DNA from: DATKLX01 sp035542155
GTDB taxonomy: Bacteria > Chloroflexota > Anaerolineae > Anaerolineales > Anaerolineaceae
Direction of reading: 5' to 3'
Assembly: GCA_035542155.1 (NCBI GenBank)
Contig: DATKLX010000243.1
Coordinates: 1-10,410 of the forward strand
Length of the DNA stretch: 10,410 bases
The first letter of the stretch is position 1; each line of letters begins with the position of its first letter. The position numbers were made by a program, and so were the translations under genes. Below are positions 5,040-10,410 of this stretch, one piece after another. Under the pieces are notes generated by a model, which worked only from the letters and a program-made list of their open reading frames with translations, did no database searches and was not told the DNA's origin.

Positions 5040-6322
5040 TTTTCCTCGATGGTGATCGAATCGATCCTGTCTCCCGGGGGCAGGTTGCCGCCCTGGGAGG
5101 GGTCGCGCGGGGTCAGCTTCTGGACCACGTCCAGGCCCTGAATGACCTGGCCAAAAATGGGATATTTGCCGTTGAGATAGGAGATCGGCGAGCGGGTGAT
5201 AAAGAACTGGCTGCCGTTCGTGTTCGGCCCGGCATTAGCCATCCCCACCACACCCGGACGGTCGAACTTCAGATCCGGGCTGATCTCATCCGCGAAGGCA
5301 TACCCCGGACCGCCCCATCCCGTGGCAGTGGGATCGCCCGCCTGGGCCACGTCCGGGTTGGTCACCACGCGGTGGAAGGTGACCCCATCGTACCAGTGGT
5401 TGCGCGCCAGGAAGACGAAGTTGTTCACGGTGAAGGGCGCTTTGCCCGGGTACAGCTCGATGACGATATCGCCCCGGCTGCTCTGGATCCTGGCGAGGTA
5501 CTGCTTCTGCGGGTCGATGCTCATCGCCGGGCAGGTGCTGTATTGGCGCTCCTGGAGCTGGATGACCTTGACCAGGTTGGACAGGTTGATGTAGTCGCTG
5601 GGGCCGGTGTAGATCTTTCCGTTGACCAGCAGGAATGGAGTATATGGCAAGTGGATCGAAGCGGCGAATTCCTGCTCTTTTTTGATCTTATCCACGACCG
5701 CCTGGCTTTTCAGGTCGCCCTGGAATTTACTTCCATCGAGCTGGATCGACTTTGCCTGCTCGACCAGCCAGGTCTCGAGCTCCGCCGGGGTCTTGGAGGT
5801 CCATGCAGCCTGCTTTGCGTAGAGCAGGTCGTGCATCTCCCAGAATTTGTCCTGCTGGCCGGCTGCCTCGGCGGCCTGGGCGGTCAGGAAGGAATTGTCG
5901 TCCGGTTGGGGAGCAAAGCTGCGAAAAACCAGGCGGAAATCCTGGGGGAAATCCTTGACCAGTTGCTGGAAGACCAGCGCCTGCAGCGCGCATTTGGAAC
6001 ACCCGAAATCGGCGTACTCGATGACGGTCATTTTCGCCTGGGTAGCGCCCAGGGACCAATCACTCTTTTCAGGGGCGGGGAAGATCGAGACCTCCGTGGC
6101 CTCGGGGGTTGGAACCGTTCTGACTACCGTGCAGGCGGCTGCGGAAAGGTTCGCCGCGCCGCTGCCGGAAAGCATCGGGGTGGCCGGAGCCGGGGGCGGC
6201 GTTCCGGGGCGGGTTGCGGTGGCGGCTGGAGAGGAAATGGGCGGCCGCGTAGCCTGCCCGCCCGGCGAGCAGGCGGCCAGGGCCAGCCCGGCGGCAGCGA
6301 TGATCAGGAGCAATTTCTTCAT
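5036..6322 (-). CDS. Lipoprotein fusing a DsbA-like thioredoxin domain to a cyclophilin
   Basis: The start is the ATG at 6320-6322, which overlaps the tmk stop as ATGA and begins a clear lipoprotein signal, MKKLLLIIAAAGLALAAC, with lipobox Cys18; an upstream in-frame ATG at 6418 lacks this logic. The product is 428 residues. A Pro/Thr/Ala-rich linker (about 20-55) comes first. A DsbA/DSBA-like domain follows with VIEYADFGCSKCALQ (C108-S-K-C111) and cis-proline P229 in YTPFLLVNG. A cyclophilin domain fills about 273-428, with FHR (316-318), QAGDPTATGWGGPGY (327-341), GSQFFI (370-375) and FGQVIQGLDVV. The product should be anchored outside the membrane, joining thiol-disulfide chemistry with proline isomerisation. 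C64 and C264 flank the DsbA domain and could form a structural disulfide. The usual cyclophilin Trp of the pocket appears to be Tyr. Domain calls are secure; redox direction is unknown. Confidence 0.92.
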   Translation of the reverse strand: MKKLLLIIAAAGLALAACSPGGQATRPPISSPAATATRPGTPPPAPATPMLSGSGAANLSAAACTVVRTVPTPEATEVSIFPAPEKSDWSLGATQAKMTVIEYADFGCSKCALQALVFQQLVKDFPQDFRLVFRSFAPQPDDNSFLTAQAAEAAGQQDKFWEMHDLLYAKQAAWTSKTPAELETWLVEQAKSIQLDGSKFQGDLKSQAVVDKIKKEQEFAASIHLPYTPFLLVNGKIYTGPSDYINLSNLVKVIQLQERQYSTCPAMSIDPQKQYLARIQSSRGDIVIELYPGKAPFTVNNFVFLARNHWYDGVTFHRVVTNPDVAQAGDPTATGWGGPGYAFADEISPDLKFDRPGVVGMANAGPNTNGSQFFITRSPISYLNGKYPIFGQVIQGLDVVQKLTPRDPSQGGNLPPGDRIDSITIEEK

Positions 6323-6954
6323 AACCGTATGGATTGTTCTTCCAGGCGCCTGGACACAATAGCGCGCAGATCGCGTTGAATCTGGCCCGAAGGGCGGGCA
6401 GCGTCGACGATCACCCAACGCTCCGGCTCCTCAGCGGCCAGGCGTAAATAGCCGGCGCGTACACGCTCGTGGAACTCCAGCGGGTAAGCATCCAGCCGGT
6501 TCCACTCGCCGCCTCCGCTGCGCCGCCGGGTCAGCCCTTCGACCACGTCCAGGTCGAGTAGCAGCGTCAGGTCGGGTTTTAGGCCGCCGGTGGCGAAGGC
6601 CAGCAACTGCCGAAGCGTGTCGATATCGGTCCCGTGGCCGTAGCCCTGGTATGCCAGGGTGGAATCGCCGAAGCGGTCGGAGAGGACCAGGCCGCCGCGG
6701 CTCAGATGAGGTCGAATCACCTCTTCGACGATCTGGGCGCGGGCGGCCAGGAAGAGAAGGATCTCGGTCCGGGTGGTCATGCCGGTGTTGCGCGCGTCGT
6801 TGAGCAGGATCTGGCGGATCTGCCCACCGATCTCGGTCCCACCCGGCTCGCGGGTGGTCAGCACCCGGTAACCCTGATCTGTCAGGAATTCAGCCAGGGA
6901 GGAAATCTGCGAAGTTTTGCCGCTGCCGTCAGGGCCTTCCAGGGTGATAAACAT
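6319..6954 (-). CDS. tmk: Thymidylate kinase
   Basis: This 211-residue cytoplasmic enzyme converts dTMP and ATP to dTDP and ADP, an essential step to dTTP. It shows the P-loop GPDGSGKT (7-14), TREPGGTEIG (34-43) with the dTMP-contacting REPGGT, the SDRF motif (92-95) with YQGYG (102-106), and an arginine-containing LID-like segment (R143-R145, LTRRRSGGGEWNRLD). Length and motif order are normal. The ATG (6952-6954) lies 5 bp after the stop of the R3H ATPase with no evident SD, so translation is probably coupled. Its own stop overlaps the next start codon (ATGA). There is nothing unusual in the catalytic residues I can check. Confidence 0.96.
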   Translation of the reverse strand: MFITLEGPDGSGKTSQISSLAEFLTDQGYRVLTTREPGGTEIGGQIRQILLNDARNTGMTTRTEILLFLAARAQIVEEVIRPHLSRGGLVLSDRFGDSTLAYQGYGHGTDIDTLRQLLAFATGGLKPDLTLLLDLDVVEGLTRRRSGGGEWNRLDAYPLEFHERVRAGYLRLAAEEPERWVIVDAARPSGQIQRDLRAIVSRRLEEQSIRL

Positions 6955-6959
6955 GATGG

Positions 6960-8663
6960 TCAGTCGCGATAAATTCGCACCCGCCGGTACGGGTCCTTTC
7001 CGTAAGAATGGGAGACCAGTTGGGCCTGGCGGGCCATGTCGTGCTGCAGGCGGCGGATGGCCGCGGTGGCCGGGGGTAGATCGACCCAGCGCTCGCCGTT
7101 CAAAACGGCCTGGATGGCCGCCTGGGTCTGGGTGCTGTAATCGTCGATCATGCTGGTCTGGGGCGATTCGCCGGGCAGGTTGTACATGTCGGCGAGGAAT
7201 TGCTCCATTTGGTTGACCGTGTTGGCGCGCAGCACGTAGATTGGCATCCCGCGCGCCTCGGCGTCGAGGATAGTCTGCTGGCGGTTGCGGTAGTAGGCGC
7301 GCAGGGTGACCAGGGCCTGTGCTTCGTCGATGTCGCGGACGACGATCGCCGGAACGCCCAGCCGCTTGGCGGCCTGGGTCAACCGGTTGCGGGCCACCCC
7401 GTAAGGATAGATGCGGATGGGCTGCTGCTCGGCGTTGCGCGCCGCCTCGCCTTGATAGGGCGTGCCCGCGGCAAACGCCTCATCCTCCGCCGTCTCGCCG
7501 CTCTCGGCGCGGGCGTTGGCCGCCCGGTTATAGGCCGACTGCCGCCCACCGAAGGACTGGCGGCTGCCTGGCTGGCGCTGGAAACCGCTGGCCGGTTCGC
7601 TTTCCCCGCCGTTGCTGCGGCGGAACCCCTGTGGGGAACCGTTGCGCGCCAGCGCGGGGAGCACCTGCGGCTTTTCCACGCGCACTTCGCCGTTTTCGTC
7701 GCGGTAGCGGATCTCGGGTTGGAGCAGGTAGCCCCGGAGCAGCGAGTCGACCGCCACCGAAACGTCCGGGTGGATGGCGACGCGGTCGCGTTCCTGGATC
7801 TCGATCAGCACGTCGAAGGTCGGCGGAGCGCGGCGCTCGAGCACGGTTTTTTGCGTGCCGCGCCGGCGGGCTTCCTCGTCGGAGAGGGTTACTGATTCGA
7901 TCCCGCCAACCAGATCGGAGAGAGTCGGGTTGAGGAGCAGGTTCTCCAGGGTCCGCCCGTGGGCGGTGCCGATCAACTGCACGCCGCGCTCGGCGATGGT
8001 TCGCGCCGCGGCGGCTTCCAGCTCGCGCCCGATCTCATCGATGACGATCACTTCGGGATTGTGGTTCTCGACCGCCTCGATCATGACCTCGTGCTGGAGC
8101 GAAGGGGTGGCCACCTGCATGCGCCGCGCCTCGCCCACCGCCGGGTGGGGCACGTCGCCGTCGCCGCCGATCTCGTTCGAGGTGTCGACGATGACCACGC
8201 GCTTGCTGTCCGCCAGGGTGCGCGCCGCTTCGCGCAGCATGGTCGTCTTGCCGATCCCCGGCTTCCCCAGGATCAGCAGGCTCTTCCCCGATTCCACCAG
8301 GTCCTCGATGATATCGATGGTGCCGTAGACCGCCCGCCCCACCCGGCAGGTCAGGCCGACGATGTGCCCGCGCCGGTTGCGGATGGCTGAGATCCGGTGG
8401 AGGGTGCGCTCGAGCCCGGCGCGGTTATCCGCGTCGAACTCGCCGATCCGCTCGACGACGTAGTCGATGTCCAGCCGGGTGATCTCGACCGGGTTGAGCT
8501 CCAGCTCGCTGTCGACAAACCGGGCCTTGGGCAGCCGTCCCAGGTCCAGGATGATCTCCAATAAATTGTCACTGTTATTTGCACGGATCAGCGCCTCGGA
8601 GACCGCCGGAGGCAGGACGCCCATCAACGCATGCAAATCATCCGTAATTCGCCGTTGTGTCAT
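6960..8663 (-). CDS. SpoIIIAA/Ycf45-like AAA ATPase with C-terminal R3H nucleic-acid-binding domain
   Basis: This is a 567-residue protein. An N-terminal region (1-115) leads into a RecA/AAA-type ATPase with Walker A GKPGIGKT (133-140), Walker B VIVIDEIG (205-212) and GTAHG (232-236), close to the SpoIIIAA/Ycf45 group. A Gly/Ser/Arg/Gln-rich, probably disordered linker covers about 340-413. A second folded region (about 416-497) follows, then an R3H domain at the C-terminus, LPPATAAIRRLQHDMARQ (529-546), with R537 and H541 and the closing KDPYRRVRIY. R3H domains bind single-stranded nucleic acid, so ATP-driven work on DNA or RNA is likely, but the role of this widespread family is not established. 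The ATG at 8661-8663 has only a weak AGAAAG upstream. It is followed by tmk after 5 bp. Confidence 0.9.
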   Translation of the reverse strand: MTQRRITDDLHALMGVLPPAVSEALIRANNSDNLLEIILDLGRLPKARFVDSELELNPVEITRLDIDYVVERIGEFDADNRAGLERTLHRISAIRNRRGHIVGLTCRVGRAVYGTIDIIEDLVESGKSLLILGKPGIGKTTMLREAARTLADSKRVVIVDTSNEIGGDGDVPHPAVGEARRMQVATPSLQHEVMIEAVENHNPEVIVIDEIGRELEAAAARTIAERGVQLIGTAHGRTLENLLLNPTLSDLVGGIESVTLSDEEARRRGTQKTVLERRAPPTFDVLIEIQERDRVAIHPDVSVAVDSLLRGYLLQPEIRYRDENGEVRVEKPQVLPALARNGSPQGFRRSNGGESEPASGFQRQPGSRQSFGGRQSAYNRAANARAESGETAEDEAFAAGTPYQGEAARNAEQQPIRIYPYGVARNRLTQAAKRLGVPAIVVRDIDEAQALVTLRAYYRNRQQTILDAEARGMPIYVLRANTVNQMEQFLADMYNLPGESPQTSMIDDYSTQTQAAIQAVLNGERWVDLPPATAAIRRLQHDMARQAQLVSHSYGKDPYRRVRIYRD

Positions 8664-8743
8664 ATCTTTCTAAATGCTCTCTTATCGCTTTCTTTTTCCT
8701 GGCTCCCATGCTCTGCGTGGAAGCCGTTTTCGACGCTCTGCAT
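8660..8743 (-). other. Possible 27-codon leader ORF coupled to the R3H ATPase
   Basis: In the 88-bp gap before the R3H ATPase, an ATG at 8741-8743 opens a 27-residue hydrophilic frame (MQSVENGFHAEH at its start). Its TGA overlaps the ATPase start codon as ATGA. Such overlap is typical of translational coupling and the ATPase itself has a weak SD. However, the small ORF has no good SD either, and an ORF of this size can arise by chance. Apart from this I see no convincing promoter or terminator in the gap. Confidence 0.2.
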
Positions 8744-8751
8744 CGTAAAGG

Positions 8752-9642
8752 TCAAGGCCCTTTCTGGTCGATGTTGGCAATAGGTGCCGATGGCTCCGCC
8801 CGGCCTTTTTCCAGGGCCGGGATCAGCGCCGGCTGGACAGCCCGCTGCGTGATCGCCAGGTGTTTGATCATCAGCGCCTGGCGCGGGCCCACCTCCACGT
8901 TCAGGTCCTCCATCGCGGCTTCAAGCCATCCCTGATAAGATCGGATGCACAGGTAGACTGGCCTTCCGCCCCGCCGCGGCAGGCTGCAAATCAGGTCTGC
9001 CAGGAGGGTGGTCACGTGATCGGACGAGGGATGGACGAAGGGCTGCACCCAGATCCCGCGCGGGCCGTAAATGAGATCGGCAAACGCGGTGATCTCCCCC
9101 TCTTCGGTGCGACAGACCATCCCTTGCAGCCCCTTTTCCCCCATGCTTTCGCTGGGCTGGACCAGCGCCGGGACGAGGGATTGGTACAGGCTGCGCACGG
9201 CGATCTGGTCGGCGTCTCTGGCCACTTGCCAGGTGCGCCGGTCGGTCGAGCCCAGGGGCACTTGGACCGCCTTGAACTTCCAGATCCGCTGCCAGGCGAA
9301 GATCGAGAAGCCGGCCTGGCGCATGCCTTCAAAGGCCTTGGTCTGGTCGTCGACTTCCGCCAGGAGGTGGAACGCGCCCCATTCCCCCGCCTTGGTGGCC
9401 AGGTGCTCCAGCAGGTCGGACAGGGTATTGGTGTTGAACCTCTCCACCGGCGCCAGGAACGCCAGGTGGGCTGCTTTTGCTCCCAGGGCGTACCGAAGCT
9501 GTCCAATTAAGGGCGGGTTGCCCTTGCCGTCCAGGCAATAACCGGTATATACCCCCTGGATTGGATTCAGGTTTGCCAGCGCCCCCATCGCGCTGAGCGG
9601 GCTGCCGTGAGTCAGGGTGTATGAGCTGTCCAAGCTCAACAC
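8752..9642 (-). CDS. Tandem GNAT-like protein of unknown function
   Basis: This is a 296-residue product if translated from GTG at 9640-9642. The first half has a GNAT-like C-terminal pattern: strands around GQLRYALGAKAAHLAFLAP (47-65), a helix LLEHLATKAGEWG (77-89), the strand HLLAEV (92-97), and AFEGMRQAGFSIFAWQRIW (103-121), like the usual 'xxLGF' end of acetyltransferases. The second half repeats the pattern with FADLIYG, WVQPFVHP, LLADLICSLPRRG and a closing strand ALMIKHLAI. I see no clear acetyl-CoA pyrophosphate loop (Q/RxxGxG/A), so catalytic activity is doubtful. The GTG start has no evident SD and cuts off the first strand and helix, and an open extension lies upstream (9643-9702). 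It follows pdxT closely, so it is probably co-transcribed with PLP synthase. Confidence 0.72.
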   Translation of the reverse strand: MLSLDSSYTLTHGSPLSAMGALANLNPIQGVYTGYCLDGKGNPPLIGQLRYALGAKAAHLAFLAPVERFNTNTLSDLLEHLATKAGEWGAFHLLAEVDDQTKAFEGMRQAGFSIFAWQRIWKFKAVQVPLGSTDRRTWQVARDADQIAVRSLYQSLVPALVQPSESMGEKGLQGMVCRTEEGEITAFADLIYGPRGIWVQPFVHPSSDHVTTLLADLICSLPRRGGRPVYLCIRSYQGWLEAAMEDLNVEVGPRQALMIKHLAITQRAVQPALIPALEKGRAEPSAPIANIDQKGP

Positions 9643-9702
9643 CTGATTGCGGTATCGGTAAAGAGTTGGCAGGTCCTGCCAGCTCAGAGATCGGATTCTG
9701 AT
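9643..9702 (-). other. In-frame N-terminal extension of the GNAT-like gene, candidate AUC start
   Basis: The frame upstream of GTG 9642 is open back to a TGA at 9736-9738. It encodes RIRSLSWQDLPTLYRYRNQ, a typical first strand and helix of a GNAT domain. No ATG, GTG or TTG occurs in it. ATC at 9700-9702 has GGAG (9711-9714) with an 8-nt spacer, inside the end of pdxT, and would give a 316-residue protein. CTG at 9685-9687 overlaps the pdxT stop as CTGA and is the other option. Confidence 0.45.
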
Positions 9703-10277
9703 CTTGCTAACTCCACAAAAAAACGATGGAAGCGGTCATCGGGGGTCAGCTCGGGGTGGAAGGAGGTGGCCAGCAGCCTTCCCTGCCGGGCAGCCACGAT
9801 CCGCCCATCACTTAACTTCGCCATCACCCGCGCCTCTCCCTGCACTGCCTCAATAATCGGCGCCCGGATAAACACCGCATGGTAGGGCCGGCACTGCGGG
9901 TCCACCACGCTCAGCTCCGGCACATCCAGTTCGGTCTCGAAGCTGTCCACCTGCCGCCCAAAGGCATTCCGCTCCACGATGATGTCCATCACCCCCAGCA
10001 GCGGCTGGTCACGGTGGATATCCCTGGAGAGGAAGATCGCCCCCGCACAGGTGCCCCACACGGCTTTCTCCTGGCTGAAGCGGCGCAGCGGCTCGATCAG
10101 CCCGTAGGCCACCGCCAGCTTGCCGATCGTGGTGGATTCTCCACCCGGGATGATCAATCCATCCAATCCCAGCAGGTGCTCGGGCAGGCGCACCTCACTC
10201 GCCTCCGCCCCAATCCGCTCCAGGGTGGCCAGGTGTTCAGCAAAATCCCCTTGCAGGGCCAATACCCCTATCTTCAT
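9684..10277 (-). CDS. pdxT: PLP synthase glutaminase subunit PdxT
   Basis: This 197-residue class-I-type glutaminase hydrolyses glutamine and channels ammonia to PdxS for pyridoxal 5'-phosphate synthesis. MKIGVLALQGDFAEH starts the protein. IIPGGESTTIGKL (42-54) is the oxyanion/glutamine-binding segment, GTCAGAIFL (75-83) holds nucleophile C77, and SFHPELT (172-178) holds H174 and E176 of the triad. All catalytic residues are present and the length is normal. The ATG (10275-10277) has GAGGG with a 7-nt spacer and lies 10 bp after the pdxS stop, so the two subunits are co-expressed. Its 3' end overlaps the probable start of the GNAT-like gene. Confidence 0.97.
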   Translation of the reverse strand: MKIGVLALQGDFAEHLATLERIGAEASEVRLPEHLLGLDGLIIPGGESTTIGKLAVAYGLIEPLRRFSQEKAVWGTCAGAIFLSRDIHRDQPLLGVMDIIVERNAFGRQVDSFETELDVPELSVVDPQCRPYHAVFIRAPIIEAVQGEARVMAKLSDGRIVAARQGRLLATSFHPELTPDDRFHRFFVELARSESDL

Positions 10278-10287
10278 GAGCAGGCCC

Positions 10288-10410
10288 TCACCAGCCGCGG
10301 GAAGCGATCAGCTCGGCCTCGGGGAGGGCGGCGATCTGGCGGCCCACCATCGGCTCGCCCAGGTTGCGGCTGACCTCGGCCAGGATGTGCGGGTCGTTGT
10401 AATGGGTGGT
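10288..10410 (-). CDS. pdxS: PLP synthase synthase subunit PdxS, C-terminal fragment
   Basis: The gene is cut by the right edge of the window; only the last 40 residues are present. They begin TTHYNDPHILAEVSRNLGE and end ELIASRGW, the characteristic PdxS (SNZ/YaaD) C-terminus, with the conserved THYNDP and RGW. PdxS is a TIM-barrel enzyme that makes PLP from ribose 5-phosphate, glyceraldehyde 3-phosphate and ammonia delivered by PdxT. The stop TGA is at 10288-10290, and pdxT follows 10 bp later on the same strand. The fragment ends at the window border, so it is partial and shows no sign of being broken. Confidence 0.95.
   Translation of the reverse strand, partial: TTHYNDPHILAEVSRNLGEPMVGRQIAALPEAELIASRGW

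Noticed and set aside
5372..6379. 335-codon plus-strand open frame opposite the DsbA-cyclophilin gene
   Set aside because: It is antisense to a well-supported gene with a lipoprotein signal and two domains. It shows no domain pattern and has no RBS.
6320..6418. Upstream ATG at 6418 that would lengthen the DsbA-cyclophilin protein by 32 residues
   Set aside because: It would bury the lipoprotein signal peptide behind a basic stretch and overlap tmk by about 100 bp. The ATG at 6322 gives an ATGA overlap and an intact signal.
8750..8755. TTGACC on the minus strand at the end of the GNAT-like gene, considered as a -35 box for the R3H ATPase
   Set aside because: No acceptable -10 sequence occurs 16-18 bp downstream.

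Overview
The window is GC-rich bacterial chromosomal DNA. It probably comes from a Chloroflexota bacterium of the Anaerolineae type. That placement is inferred from gene content: a pdxS-pdxT pair, a SpoIIIAA/Ycf45-like ATPase with a C-terminal R3H domain next to thymidylate kinase, a DsbA-cyclophilin lipoprotein, a PrsW-type membrane protease and a DUF6220-like membrane protein. It is not proven. I see no phage, transposase, CRISPR, tRNA or rRNA.

Layout from left to right. Positions 1-143 hold no confident gene but contain a long hairpin followed by a T-tract, which looks like the terminator of a rightward gene left of the window. Next is an APH-like phosphotransferase on the minus strand (144-1136). 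It is divergent from two plus-strand genes: a redoxin that lacks the second cysteine of CxxC (1241-1765) and a four-helix DUF6220-like membrane protein (1880-2302). A 114-bp gap between those two carries two palindromes around a possible promoter.

The rest (2340-10410) is a minus-strand series. In transcription order it is pdxS (C-terminus only), pdxT, a GNAT-like protein, an 88-bp gap, the R3H ATPase, tmk, the DsbA-cyclophilin lipoprotein, the PrsW-like protease, a DedA protein and a PlsC-type acyltransferase. Junctions are tight: a 5-bp gap, an ATGA overlap, a GTGA overlap, then 9-bp and 18-bp gaps. The first three genes include PLP synthase, in which PdxT feeds ammonia to PdxS. The later genes mix nucleotide metabolism (tmk) with envelope work: extracytoplasmic protein folding, intramembrane proteolysis, lipid-carrier or lipid transport, and phospholipid acylation.

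The points most worth checking are these. The GNAT-like gene appears to begin upstream of its first conventional start codon, possibly at an AUC behind a good Shine-Dalgarno. A REP-like GC palindrome lies in frame inside the PrsW-like gene. The DsbA-cyclophilin lipoprotein combines two folding-enzyme domains. The DUF6220-like gene has a palindromic operator arrangement. The left edge has nested inverted repeats.
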